Positions 34,401-44,040 of a stretch of DNA of 64,000 bases are shown here, piece after piece. The position numbers and the translations under genes were made by a program. The notes below the pieces were generated by a model. That model worked only from the letters and a program-made list of their open reading frames with translations, was not told the origin of the DNA and did not search any database. Numbering within the stretch: position 1 is the stretch's first letter; the number at the start of each line of letters is the position of its first letter. Location: contig JAFRAO010000013.1 of the NCBI GenBank assembly GCA_017405375.1, forward strand, positions 36,107-100,106. The letters run 5' to 3'. Source of the DNA: a bacterium. GTDB taxonomy: Bacteria > Cyanobacteriota > Vampirovibrionia > Gastranaerophilales > Gastranaerophilaceae.

Positions 34401-34751
34401 TTATAAAGCTGCTTTTGCAGTTTCTAATACAACTTGGAAAGCTTCTTTATCGTTTACCGCTAAATCTGCAAGCATTTTTCTGTTTACTAAGATATTAGCC
34501 TTTTTACAGGCATTTACGAATCTTGAATAATTCATGCCGTTTTCTCTAACAGCAGCATTTATTCTTATAATCCATAATCTTCTCATGTTACGTTTTGTAG
34601 TTCTTCTATCTCTGTAAGCATATTTTAATGCTTTCATTACAGCGCAATTTGCAACTTTAAATATTCTGCTTCTTGCACCTTTAAAACCTTTAGCTAATTT
34701 TAAAATTTTCTTATGTCTATTGCGACATACATTACCGCGTTTAATTCTCAT
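34401..34751 (-). CDS. rplT: 50S ribosomal protein L20
   Basis: This 116-residue basic protein begins M-R-I-K-R-G-N-V and has the family block [11 protein letters not shown] and W-I-x-R-I-N-A-A-x-R. L20 is an early 50S assembly protein and in many bacteria represses its own operon by binding the leader. It follows rpmI by 9 bp. infC is not present upstream, unlike the common infC-rpmI-rplT order. Confidence 0.97.
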   Translation of the reverse strand: MRIKRGNVCRNRHKKILKLAKGFKGARSRIFKVANCAVMKALKYAYRDRRTTKRNMRRLWIIRINAAVRENGMNYSRFVNACKKANILVNRKMLADLAVNDKEAFQVVLETAKAAL

Positions 34752-34760
34752 TGTCCACTC

Positions 34761-34970
34761 CTATCTTGAATACTTCTTGTATGGTAACTCTTTTGAAACT
34801 AAATCTACTTGTGAAGCAGCTATTTCAGTTGTTTTAAACAACTTTCTTTTTCTGCTTGAAGATTTGTTTGCTAGTAAGTGGCCAATACCTGCTTTTCTGC
34901 GGGTAATCTTGCCTGTGCCTGTTACTTTGTAACGTTTTGCACCGGACTTGTGTGTTTTCATTTTTGGCAT
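34761..34970 (-). CDS. rpmI: 50S ribosomal protein L35
   Basis: This 69-residue protein ([13 protein letters not shown], then K-R-K-L) is of normal L35 length. The reading frame extends to 35033, but ATG 34970 is the start, because AAAAAGGAG lies 10 bp upstream and the family begins there. First gene of the rpmI-rplT operon on the minus strand. Confidence 0.96.
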   Translation of the reverse strand: MPKMKTHKSGAKRYKVTGTGKITRRKAGIGHLLANKSSSRKRKLFKTTEIAASQVDLVSKELPYKKYSR

Positions 34971-35102
34971 TTTTTGTTTCTCCTTTTTACTCTTTAAAAT
35001 AAGAGGTATAACCCCTTCACTTACGTAAAGCATGGCATACCAACGCCAATACTTTCGATTTACAGTGTAAGTTCATACTACTACATCAAAAATTTTTTGC
35101 AA
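34971..35102 (-). promoter_or_regulatory. rpmI-rplT promoter and leader
   Basis: On the minus strand, -35 TTGCAA (35102-35097) and -10 TAGTAT (35080-35075) are 16 bp apart. The transcript would carry a leader of about 95 nt with a small stem (TGGC...GCCA) and an AGGGG/CCTCT pair near the ribosome-binding site. Autoregulation by L20 is known for this operon in other bacteria and is only an inference here. Apart from this leader and the -10 region of the next gene, the 300-bp gap to 35277 shows nothing else. Confidence 0.55.
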
Positions 35103-35277
35103 GATATTCTTTGCCTTTTCTACATATATATTAAAAAACTTTTATTTACTTAACAAATAGATTCCAATTTTTATTTTATGATATAATAACAAATATTGTA
35201 TTATGTAAAAATTGTGATTACTGTTCAAACAGTTTTTATAACGGACAGAATTTCTTACGAAATGGGGAATATAGGGA

Positions 35278-38200
35278 ATGGTTGATGAATTAAATTTTGA
35301 TAGAATTAACGAAAGGCTTTCTGAATTATCAGAATCTTTAAATACTATTAAAACACAAAACTCAGTAAACATTGGCGATACAAGCAGAATTTTAAACAAT
35401 TTAAGTTTGAAATTAGAAAGCATTGAAAAAATAACAGGAAGCAAAAATATCGAGAATATACTATCAGATGTATCACAAAATTTATCTGACAGATATTCAT
35501 ATATAACAAACAAATTCGTTGAACTTGAATCGTCTGTACACGAAATTATCAAATCAAATGAAGATTTGGCAACTGTCCCTCAAATCAAAGAATTATTTGA
35601 TATTTTAACAACAAATATATCTATTTTTTCGAAACAAGCAATCGCACAAGGTGATGTTTTAAGTGATATTACTTCAAAATTAGAAGCTATAAAGAATGAT
35701 GATGCAGGTAAGCATGACATTATAAAAGCTATAAACTCCGTAAAAAATGATATAGACAGATTTAACAATGGTTTTGAAAGTATAATTTTAAATATCAACA
35801 ACAATTTTGAAAAAACGTCGGAATACATATCAAAATTAGATTCAACAGATGCTATTTCTTTAATGACAACAAAATTATCCGATGTAAAAGATACATCAGA
35901 TTCCATGCTGACAGCACTTCAAATTGTTGACCAAAAGCAAAATAAATTATCAGAAACTTTAGATGAAGTTATAAGTCAAAATACAAAAATTAACGCTAAT
36001 ATTAAATCTTTGGCAGGTCAAAGTGATTTTGACGGACTTGTAGTTAAAATTGAAAATGCCATTGAACTTATTAACACATTGAAATCAACTGTTACGGATA
36101 CAAATGAACAAAGTCAAAAATCATTGTTGCTACAATTAGACAGACTCTCTGTCATCGTTACAAAAATCATCACTGAAGAAGATTTTGCAATATTTAAAAC
36201 TGAACTTTCCAACCTTGTAAACAATGTAATCGAATCTACAAACGTAATGCGCGGAGATTTACTTTCAACCAATTCAGAATTCGGAAATTTAACAAAATTA
36301 ATTAAAGATTTGGATTTAACAAATTCATATAATTCATTAAAAGATTTGGTTGAATCATCAACTTCCGACATAAAATCAAAATTTGCAGAAGTATTAACAA
36401 ATGCAGGATTGGAACCGGTAAAAGATGAATTAAATATTGTTATCCAAAATATTGAGCAATTACGCGCATCGGTGAATTTTTCAATAGACAAGAATGCAGA
36501 TGTTTTAGTGGAAAAATTAAATACAGTTTTTGAAATATCTGACAAAGTTAAAGAAATTGTATCGTCCTTGCCTGAAACAATAAAACAAGATTCTGCTTTT
36601 GCTATTGCAAATAACAAAATTGTACTTGATTCTTGTTCAAAAGATATTACTGCAATTTCGAATAAAATTGACAATTTGCAAAATGATGTATCAAAATCAC
36701 TAACTCCGTTGGAAGGAAAATTAAACGATCAAATTAATCAACTTGATAATGTTATATCCAATTTGGAATCAGTTTTAGATAATAATGAAAATTTAATGAA
36801 TAAGTTAGCAGATACAGAAGCCTTATTAGGAAGAACAGCCGGTGATTATGACGTTGCACTGCACTCTGTAAAAAAAGATTTATTGGATTATATGGCTGAA
36901 ATTAAAGATGATTGCGAATCTGTTGATATAAAAATGAATAATTTCGCGTTTGAATTTAATTCTTTAAAAGCTCAATTCGACAAATCTATTACTGATTTTT
37001 CAGATCTGATTAAATCAAAAGATGAAAAATTCAATCAAGGTTGCAATATGCTTGTAACTAAATTTGAAGACATGACCTCAAAATTCGACGTTATGTCTAA
37101 AAATCCTCAAGATGTTGATAATTTAAAATCCAACTTTAATGAATTTCAAAACTCGCTACAAGATATTTTAGTTGTTATATCCGAATTAAAAACTAATTTA
37201 TCCTCAAATAACGTTTTAGAAAACGGATTTAAAGATGATGGTACAAATATAAACAACGAAACATTGACAAAATTTGAAAACAGCCTTGAAGATATTCAAA
37301 AGCAATTAAGCTCTGTTTCTACGGATATTGCATTAAACGTAAATAATACTGTCAATAATTTTAAACAAGATTTAGAATCCGTAAAATCAACAATAGAAGA
37401 TTTTGCAAATACTAATTTTCAAACTTATGCAGAACAAATTAAAGAACAGTTGAGCGTATATCATAATGAAATTAAAAATCTTTCTTTAGGAATATCAACA
37501 GAAAAAACAACAAATCAGGATTCTAACCAAATTTTTTCTAAATTTGAATCCTTGGAAAATAAAATTTTATCAGTTGAAAAATCTGTTCAAGATTTTCTTA
37601 CCGATTCTATTAATGAAATAAAATCTGAATATAATAGTTTAAGCTCAATTTCGCAAAATCAAGCTAATGAAAATAACAATTCAAACTTGAATATTAACAA
37701 TTTGTTGAATGAAAAGATTGAAAGTGTAAAAAATATATTTGCAGAGCGATTCGAAAATATACATCACCATATAGATGGAGTTGTTGTACCGAAATTAGAT
37801 AATGTATGCGTAACTCAGGAAAATATTTTATCTGATGTTTCTGATACTAAAAATCAAATTGATTTTGTAAAAAATCAGTTGAACGAATTGTTTAGCAAAG
37901 TTACTGCAATGCAAGATGAATTTTTAAATTCAAATATTGCAAACAGCACAAATTTTGATTTAAAATCAGAAAATATTACAGAAGAAGATAAAAACGCAAT
38001 ATTGGGGTTTAATGCGAGATTAAACGAATTATCCGGGTGTCTAAAAGATATTTCAGATAGAATTAATCAAAATACTTCAAATAATTTTTCTGAAAACACA
38101 TTAAAAGAAACCTTTGAAAATTTCAAATCAGAAATTTCTAAAATGCTATCTTCATTTCAAGTAGCAACAGAAGAAAAACCTGCAATGTCCGGACAAAATG

Positions 38201-40521
38201 AGTTCAATTCGGAATTACAAGACAAGTTAAATGAATATAAATGTCAACTTTTTGATGAAATAAATTCTGTAAAAGAATCTATCAATAATATGAATATTGA
38301 TACAAATATTGCAGATACAATAAAAATAATGAATCAAAAAATGGATTTAATTTGTACAACGGAAGATTACAAATCCAGTATTGATAAATCATTGGAAGAA
38401 ATACGAAACACAGTTGCCGATCAAAAGAAATTCTTTAATGCAATTAACATATTAGAAGTTTTAGCGACATTAGAGGATTTAAACAAATTAAAAGGTATTG
38501 AAAACTTAAATAAATTATCTGAAATTATAAGCGTTGATAAATTGAATGCGCTAAATAAATTGAATTTGTTGGATAAATTAAATTTATTAGATAAATTAAA
38601 TAATTTGGATTGTTTAAATGATTTGCAACAAATTCCTAAACTTTCCTCTATGCTTAATTTGCAAGAAGATTTAAAAAACTTTTTGTTAGATTTAAACAGC
38701 AGATTCAGCATGTTTGCTGATGATTATTCAAATTACAAATCACTTCAAGCAGAAATCAGTACAATTACAAGCAATATTGATAAAAAATATGATGAAATTA
38801 ACAATAAATCTGAAAATTTTGATAACGAAAGATTTGAAATAATAGACAAGATATCGGAATTAGGTCAAAACCTTGATAATAGATTAAATGATTCTTCTAA
38901 ATTTGATGATTTTAAAGATGAAATAAGAAATTTGATTTCACAAATAGAGCAAAAATTAAATAGTACTACAAATGACAATTCTAATATTGATGGTTTAAAA
39001 TGCGATATTAATAGTACTATCAATGAATTAAATCTAAAATTGGATACTATTTATGAGAATACATCTGATTTTGAAAATTTGAAAGAAGATATAAATGATT
39101 CAATAATTGAATTAAATCAAAAGTTGGATATTATTTCTGACAGCACATCTGCTTTTAACAATTTTAAAGAAGATATTAATTACTCAATAGCCGAATTGAA
39201 CCAAAAATTTGACTTTACGTCTGATGACTCATCTAAATTTGATAAGTTAAAAGACGAAATTAATAACTCAATGTTTAAATTAAGTCAAAAGTTTGATACA
39301 CTAACAAACGATTCTTCAAATTTAGAAAAAGTAAAAGATGAAATTAAAATTGAAATTAATACGGTAAAATCTGCAATAATGAAGCATGTTTTAAGTTTAT
39401 TTGAACAAGTTTCATTCACAGTAGAAAGCGAAGATATAAAAGATTTTGTAGAAGAAAAATCACAAAATATTCTTGAAATTATATCGAACAATCATAATCA
39501 AGAAAACATAAATCACGAAACAATAAATCAAGGAATAGCAACTATAAAGCATGCTATTGATTCTATGCAATCACTTGAATCTGATAAATACAAAGAAGAA
39601 CTCAATAGCGTTAAAGATTTAATACAAAATTTAAAAGATTCAAATCATAATAACAACGAAGAAACATTAAAAAATGTTCAGACTATTTTAGAAAAAGTTG
39701 ATAGTGTTCCGTTATCATTAGATAATCAAATGGAATTCATCAAACAGCAGCTAAATAAATTAAGAACCGGTTCGGAAGAGGATGATGGTAATTATGTATA
39801 TTCAATGCAAGATGTAGAATCGGATATTGCACATTTAAGAGTAGCATTAAATGATGTTAAAAAAGTTGTTGAAACAAACTCTTTAAAGGAAATTGCAGAT
39901 TATGTTAATGAAATTGTTCAACAAGTTGACAGTATGAAGTTTAACATAAGCCAAGATGATATATTCAAAATAAAAATTGACGTAGAAAGAATGATGTCTG
40001 ATGTTGTAAGTATAAGTTCGAGAACTAATAAACTTTTGCTTGCATCTGACGAATCTGCAAATGCACTAAATCTATCAATGCAATCTTTCAGAGATACCAT
40101 TTCAGATTTATACGAAGGCTTAAAGAAATTAGATTACTCAGAAATGACGGAAACATTAGATAAGTTAAATAATACTGTCAATGAAAACATAAAACAACAA
40201 AATAATACATTTGAATCAATTTCTAAATTGACAATGTGGTCAAACGGTGCAGACGAAAAATTAAATGATGTATCAGAAACGTTAAATAAGCTAAAAAAAT
40301 CAATGCCGTCTAATGAATCAGTTCTTGATGAATTAGAAACAAGATTTGCTAAACAGCAACAAAGAATTGAAAATTTAGAAGATAAATTAGATGAATTAAT
40401 TTCTATAACAAATGATACAGATACATCTGTTATGTCTAAGAAACTTAATGACATAGAAAAACAACTTACAAGATTGAACAGAAGTATTGAGAAATTAACA
40501 TCATATGTAGATGAGGAATAA
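35278..40521 (+). CDS. Giant coiled-coil protein (1747 residues)
   Basis: Almost the entire protein reads as coiled coil with heptad Leu/Ile/Phe/Val and abundant Asn, Asp, Lys, Glu and Ser; there is no signal peptide or transmembrane segment, so it is probably cytoplasmic. A Leu-rich stretch near residues 1065-1115 repeats L-N-K-L-N-L-L-D-K-L. Six tandem units of 28 residues follow (nucleotides 38896-39399). No enzymatic motif was found. An extended -10 (TGATATAAT, 35179-35187) precedes it, and ATG 35278 follows GGGAATATAGGGA. A structural, SMC-like or cytoskeletal role is conceivable but unproven. cutA starts 2 bp after its stop. Confidence 0.75.
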   Translation: MVDELNFDRINERLSELSESLNTIKTQNSVNIGDTSRILNNLSLKLESIEKITGSKNIENILSDVSQNLSDRYSYITNKFVELESSVHEIIKSNEDLATVPQIKELFDILTTNISIFSKQAIAQGDVLSDITSKLEAIKNDDAGKHDIIKAINSVKNDIDRFNNGFESIILNINNNFEKTSEYISKLDSTDAISLMTTKLSDVKDTSDSMLTALQIVDQKQNKLSETLDEVISQNTKINANIKSLAGQSDFDGLVVKIENAIELINTLKSTVTDTNEQSQKSLLLQLDRLSVIVTKIITEEDFAIFKTELSNLVNNVIESTNVMRGDLLSTNSEFGNLTKLIKDLDLTNSYNSLKDLVESSTSDIKSKFAEVLTNAGLEPVKDELNIVIQNIEQLRASVNFSIDKNADVLVEKLNTVFEISDKVKEIVSSLPETIKQDSAFAIANNKIVLDSCSKDITAISNKIDNLQNDVSKSLTPLEGKLNDQINQLDNVISNLESVLDNNENLMNKLADTEALLGRTAGDYDVALHSVKKDLLDYMAEIKDDCESVDIKMNNFAFEFNSLKAQFDKSITDFSDLIKSKDEKFNQGCNMLVTKFEDMTSKFDVMSKNPQDVDNLKSNFNEFQNSLQDILVVISELKTNLSSNNVLENGFKDDGTNINNETLTKFENSLEDIQKQLSSVSTDIALNVNNTVNNFKQDLESVKSTIEDFANTNFQTYAEQIKEQLSVYHNEIKNLSLGISTEKTTNQDSNQIFSKFESLENKILSVEKSVQDFLTDSINEIKSEYNSLSSISQNQANENNNSNLNINNLLNEKIESVKNIFAERFENIHHHIDGVVVPKLDNVCVTQENILSDVSDTKNQIDFVKNQLNELFSKVTAMQDEFLNSNIANSTNFDLKSENITEEDKNAILGFNARLNELSGCLKDISDRINQNTSNNFSENTLKETFENFKSEISKMLSSFQVATEEKPAMSGQNEFNSELQDKLNEYKCQLFDEINSVKESINNMNIDTNIADTIKIMNQKMDLICTTEDYKSSIDKSLEEIRNTVADQKKFFNAINILEVLATLEDLNKLKGIENLNKLSEIISVDKLNALNKLNLLDKLNLLDKLNNLDCLNDLQQIPKLSSMLNLQEDLKNFLLDLNSRFSMFADDYSNYKSLQAEISTITSNIDKKYDEINNKSENFDNERFEIIDKISELGQNLDNRLNDSSKFDDFKDEIRNLISQIEQKLNSTTNDNSNIDGLKCDINSTINELNLKLDTIYENTSDFENLKEDINDSIIELNQKLDIISDSTSAFNNFKEDINYSIAELNQKFDFTSDDSSKFDKLKDEINNSMFKLSQKFDTLTNDSSNLEKVKDEIKIEINTVKSAIMKHVLSLFEQVSFTVESEDIKDFVEEKSQNILEIISNNHNQENINHETINQGIATIKHAIDSMQSLESDKYKEELNSVKDLIQNLKDSNHNNNEETLKNVQTILEKVDSVPLSLDNQMEFIKQQLNKLRTGSEEDDGNYVYSMQDVESDIAHLRVALNDVKKVVETNSLKEIADYVNEIVQQVDSMKFNISQDDIFKIKIDVERMMSDVVSISSRTNKLLLASDESANALNLSMQSFRDTISDLYEGLKKLDYSEMTETLDKLNNTVNENIKQQNNTFESISKLTMWSNGADEKLNDVSETLNKLKKSMPSNESVLDELETRFAKQQQRIENLEDKLDELISITNDTDTSVMSKKLNDIEKQLTRLNRSIEKLTSYVDEE
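38896..39399 (+). repeat. Six tandem 84-bp (28-codon) coiled-coil repeats
   Basis: Equivalent Ser codons stand at 38896, 38980, 39064, 39148, 39232 and 39316, exactly 84 bp apart. Each unit reads roughly S-x-F-x-x-L-K-x-E-I-N-x-S-I-x-E-L-N-Q-K-L-D-x-x-x-x-x-x. Twenty-eight residues equal four heptads, so repeat number can change without breaking the coiled coil. The units have diverged in nucleotide sequence; the sixth fades after about 12 residues. Confidence 0.85.
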
Positions 40522-40522
40522 T

Positions 40523-40840
40523 ATGGAAGCTATTGTAATATTTTGTACAGTTCCGGATAAATCAGAAGCGAAAAAAATATCAAATGCATTAGTTTCAGAG
40601 CATTTAGCAGCATGCGTAAGCACTGTTGATAAGGTTAATTCGGTATTTTCATTTAATAATGAAATGTGTTCTGAAAATGAATTGTTATTAATTATAAAAA
40701 CACGTCCTGAATTATTTGATAAAATTGAAGCAGTTATAAAAGCGTTGCATTCATATAATATTCCGGAAATCATTGCATTACCGATAGTAACATCTTCAAA
40801 AGATTATTTAGGTTGGTTAAAACACGAAACATTAGAATAA
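40523..40840 (+). CDS. cutA: CutA1-family divalent-cation tolerance protein
   Basis: This protein of about 105 residues is a small trimeric CutA: V-I-F-C-T-V-P near the start, L-A-A-C-V-S-T near residue 30, E-N-E-L-L-L-I-I-K-T near residue 55, and I-P-E-I-I-A-L-P-I near residue 80, ending Y-L-G-W-L. ATG 40523 (preceded by GATGAGGA) is chosen over an in-frame upstream codon that lies inside the coiled-coil gene. The linkage with the giant coiled-coil gene is two bases wide. Confidence 0.9.
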   Translation: MEAIVIFCTVPDKSEAKKISNALVSEHLAACVSTVDKVNSVFSFNNEMCSENELLLIIKTRPELFDKIEAVIKALHSYNIPEIIALPIVTSSKDYLGWLKHETLE

Positions 40841-40843
40841 TTT

Positions 40844-41683
40844 ATGATAACAAAAAATAACTTAATAAAATACTTTAAAACATTAGGTTTAGATGTTCAT
40901 ACAACAACAAAAGCAAGGGGTCATTTGGGTTTTTTCTTAAATGGCAGAATTGACATATCAAAGAATATTCCCGAACATAAAATTATTCCGACACTATTGC
41001 ATGAATTTTCGCATTATATTCATTCAAAAATAGAAAAAAATGTTTCAAAGACCGGTGGTTCATTAAAAGTTCTATTCAATTCATGTGAATCATTTGAAGA
41101 TGAATTAATTAGAATTACGAATTTTGTTGATGAAAGTTCAAAATGTAAAAAATTACTTGAGCATAAAGAAATGGTAAAATCAGAGATAAAAAATTTAGAC
41201 GAATTAATAAAAAAAGAATATCCGAAATTTCAACGTTCAAAAAAATTTAAAGAATTTGACAGAGCGATTCGAGGAACAAAAATCAAATATCTTTTAAAAT
41301 ATGACCGAGTAAAAATAATGCCATGGTTTATTTTTGGTAAAGAAAAAATAATTTCTATAAATACAATTGAACAAGATTTTCCAAGGTTAAAACAAGAATT
41401 TGTTTATTATTTAAAATTAAAATCGTTGCAAAGAAAACAAAAAAGGATTTCGAATCGAATTTCAAAGATGAACAAATACTACAACAAACCGACAGAATTA
41501 TTTGCAAGATTCATAGAAGCGCTATATCTAAACAATAATTTTGTTGCAGAAAATGCTCCAAAAGCATACAAACGTTTTTATGAGCTGTTGGATGAAGGTT
41601 ATTTTTACGAATTAAAAAACGTTTTTAATTCTTTTATTCCAAACGAAGTAAATAATAACTTTTCTATCAAAAATTTCAACTAA
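40844..41683 (+). CDS. Putative zinc metallopeptidase (HExxH)
   Basis: This 279-residue protein has L-L-H-E-F-S-H-Y-I-H near residue 52 (HExxH zinc motif) and P-T-E-L-F-A-R-F-I-E-A-L near residue 208, where the Glu could supply the third ligand, as in several small bacterial and phage zincins. The rest is Lys-rich and helical with no signal peptide. Substrate unknown. It starts 3 bp after cutA and its TAA shares 4 bp with the convergent transferase gene. Confidence 0.7.
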   Translation: MITKNNLIKYFKTLGLDVHTTTKARGHLGFFLNGRIDISKNIPEHKIIPTLLHEFSHYIHSKIEKNVSKTGGSLKVLFNSCESFEDELIRITNFVDESSKCKKLLEHKEMVKSEIKNLDELIKKEYPKFQRSKKFKEFDRAIRGTKIKYLLKYDRVKIMPWFIFGKEKIISINTIEQDFPRLKQEFVYYLKLKSLQRKQKRISNRISKMNKYYNKPTELFARFIEALYLNNNFVAENAPKAYKRFYELLDEGYFYELKNVFNSFIPNEVNNNFSIKNFN

Positions 41684-42480
41684 AATACGGTGTTACTATT
41701 CCAATCAACACCCCTTTTAATAATCTTAGCCGGAATACCTGCAATAACGGTATGTTCTTCATCAAAACTACCGGTTACAACTGAATTGTAGCCAATAATT
41801 GAATTGGATGGAATTTTTGCACCTTTTAAAATACTTGCTCTACGCCCTATCCAAACGTGATTTCCAATTTCAATTTTATACGGTTTATTATTTAAAAGTT
41901 CACCTGTTTCATAATCCAAAATTTCATGTCCGTCACTACTTTGTAAAATAGTATCATCTGCGAACAGACAATCTTTACCTATTTCAATAGAAGTATTACT
42001 TTGATACAAGAATGCTGATAAACCAATACAAGTAACATTCTTACCAATTTTTAAATAACAATTTTCATGATAACCTGTAGTACCCATAACAATACTTATA
42101 TTTAATGTACCGGCATTTTCTATATCAATTAAATGTTGATTTCCTGAAACGTCTATACCACCTTGAATTGAATCAACATGATTTATTTTAATTTTATTTT
42201 TATTACCTCTTATATAGATTTTAAAATGTCTTGCGTTAACTAATACACTCTCATCTAACTCAATGATATTATCTGAACCTGAAACATTAATAATTATGTT
42301 TAATTTTTTAATTTCATTTTTACTTAAAAATTTTTGACCGTTATTAGTTTTTATACAAACTTTATTGCTTTTACCGCCAATACTTTTAATATCTCTTATT
42401 AACTTTACTCCAAACAAATTTAAAACTTTATGCTTTTTATTATTAATCTTATCTTCCTCATAATAAAATAATTTTTTCAT
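41680..42480 (-). CDS. Hexapeptide-repeat acyltransferase
   Basis: The C-terminal half of this 266-residue protein is a left-handed beta-helix acyltransferase: I-G-N-H-V-W-I-G-R-R-A, I-L-K-G-A-K-I-P-S-N-S-I-I-G, then V-I-A-G-I-P-A-K-I-I-K-R. Imperfect hexapeptide repeats start near residue 95. The N-terminal part (F-Y-Y-E-E-D...L-F-G-V-K-L-I-R) resembles the leader region of surface-polysaccharide acetyltransferases. It probably O- or N-acetylates a sugar. Monocistronic, convergent with the peptidase gene. Confidence 0.82.
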   Translation of the reverse strand: MKKLFYYEEDKINNKKHKVLNLFGVKLIRDIKSIGGKSNKVCIKTNNGQKFLSKNEIKKLNIIINVSGSDNIIELDESVLVNARHFKIYIRGNKNKIKINHVDSIQGGIDVSGNQHLIDIENAGTLNISIVMGTTGYHENCYLKIGKNVTCIGLSAFLYQSNTSIEIGKDCLFADDTILQSSDGHEILDYETGELLNNKPYKIEIGNHVWIGRRASILKGAKIPSNSIIGYNSVVTGSFDEEHTVIAGIPAKIIKRGVDWNSNTVF

Positions 42481-42594
42481 ATTATTCCTTCTTTGATAAA
42501 GCTAATGTACATATATAAATCAACAGCATCAATTATACCCCTTATAATTTATAAATGCAATCAAAAAACACTTTTTTTCAAAAATAATGAGTTT

Positions 42595-43398
42595 TTAATC
42601 AATATCGGCAATCGGGTAAATCGATTTTAAGTATTTTACAACATTAATATCAACATCAGCATAAATTGCACATTCCTTGTCCACAGCATTTGCCAGAACT
42701 TCCGCAGTCGGAGAGATTATTGCAGAACACCCGATACAAGATTTTTCGCTACCGCAAGATTTTGTTAAATCACTTACCACAAAATAAACCATATTGTCAT
42801 ACGCACGAGTTCTACACATTGAAACAAACATATTTTGTGCATATTGAAGGTCAAGTTTGCTATTATAAACTTCGTTTGGAACAATCCAAGCTGTCGGCAT
42901 AACAATAATTTGCGCACATTGACGTACTATTTTATTTATATACGTAGGGTAACGCATATCATAACAAATCACCATACCGACTTTTGCAAAATCAAAATGC
43001 GCAATTTTTATTTCATTTCCGGCAGTAATTCTTTTACCTTCACTTCCGCCCATATAATTAAACAAGTGAACTTTATCATATTTTTCAATAATTTCACCCA
43101 TTCTGTTAATGGCAAAAGTTGTATTATAAAGTTTTCCCTCTATTTTTCTTACAACAGAACCCGCTATTATATTTGTATTATATTCCTTTGCAAGTTTTTG
43201 AATAAATTTTATTGTATCCCCGCCGTTTTCATCTTCAGGCGCTTTTTCATAATCGATATTTGTTGAAAAAAACTCCGGCATTACGACTAAATCAAGTTTC
43301 TTTTCTTTATTAAACTTTATATAATGTTCTATTTTTCTTAAATTTGTTTGTTTATCACCCATTATGGATTTAATTTGAATATTTAAAATTCCGGCCAT
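42595..43398 (-). CDS. Carbon-nitrogen hydrolase (nitrilase superfamily)
   Basis: This 267-residue protein shows the Glu-Lys-Cys triad: E in M-P-E-F-F-S, K in Y-D-K-V-H-L-F, and C in G-M-V-I-C-Y-D-M-R-Y-P. Overall it resembles omega-amidase and N-carbamoylputrescine amidase-like members, which hydrolyse amide bonds of small molecules. The exact substrate is not evident. Minus strand, with its own short upstream gap to the TPR gene. Confidence 0.87.
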   Translation of the reverse strand: MAGILNIQIKSIMGDKQTNLRKIEHYIKFNKEKKLDLVVMPEFFSTNIDYEKAPEDENGGDTIKFIQKLAKEYNTNIIAGSVVRKIEGKLYNTTFAINRMGEIIEKYDKVHLFNYMGGSEGKRITAGNEIKIAHFDFAKVGMVICYDMRYPTYINKIVRQCAQIIVMPTAWIVPNEVYNSKLDLQYAQNMFVSMCRTRAYDNMVYFVVSDLTKSCGSEKSCIGCSAIISPTAEVLANAVDKECAIYADVDINVVKYLKSIYPIADID

Positions 43399-43495
43399 AT
43401 TTACCTCTTTTTTATTATTATATAATAAAATTTTATTCTTACTCTTAGTTGAAAAATACGTTAATTTTATTTATTATTAAATCAAAGAGGTTACA

Positions 43496-43996
43496 ATGAC
43501 AGAAAAAGATTATAAATTTTATTTAGATTTAGGAATTGAAGAAACAAATCAGGGAAATTTTGAAGAAGCTTTAGGTAATATCGAAAAAGCAATTGAACTT
43601 AATTCAAAAAGCGCCTTGGCATATTTTTCAAAAGCAATTATTTACCATAATTTAAACCAATTAAGAGCAGCTTATGAAAATTATTCTTACGCCATAGATA
43701 ATGATAAAAATATGATAGATGCTTATTACAACAGAGCACAAACAATTTTGGCATTTGAAGAACCTACCGACGATGAATTAAAAGAAGCACTAAAAGATTT
43801 AACTCAAGCCACAAAACTTGATGAAAAATTTATAGATGCCCATTATTATTCAGCAGTAGTAAAAAAGAAACTCGGATTGTATGAAAGTGCAATAGTATCT
43901 TTGGATAAAGTTCTTGCGATAGAACCCAAAGCACCTTATTCAAGAGCCCTAAGAAAACTTATTTTACAAAAATATCTGCATATTGAAAACGATTAA
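43496..43996 (+). CDS. Tetratricopeptide repeat protein
   Basis: This 166-residue protein is made of about four TPR units (for example G-N-F-E-E-A-L-G-N-I-E-K-A-I-E-L-N, A-L-A-Y-F-S-K-A, A-Y-Y-N-R-A). It has no signal peptide or membrane segment and probably mediates protein-protein contacts in the cytoplasm. ATG 43496 follows AAAGAGGTTACA. hydG follows after 44 bp, but a functional link is unproven. Confidence 0.82.
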   Translation: MTEKDYKFYLDLGIEETNQGNFEEALGNIEKAIELNSKSALAYFSKAIIYHNLNQLRAAYENYSYAIDNDKNMIDAYYNRAQTILAFEEPTDDELKEALKDLTQATKLDEKFIDAHYYSAVVKKKLGLYESAIVSLDKVLAIEPKAPYSRALRKLILQKYLHIEND

Positions 43997-44040
43997 AATC
44001 TTTTTTTGAGTTAAAATGTAATTAGAAGGTAGGAAAAATA

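Noticed and set aside
35580..40454. Several long minus-strand ORFs inside the giant coiled-coil gene
   Set aside because: They mirror the low-complexity codons of the plus-strand gene, lack ribosome-binding sites and show no recognisable protein features.
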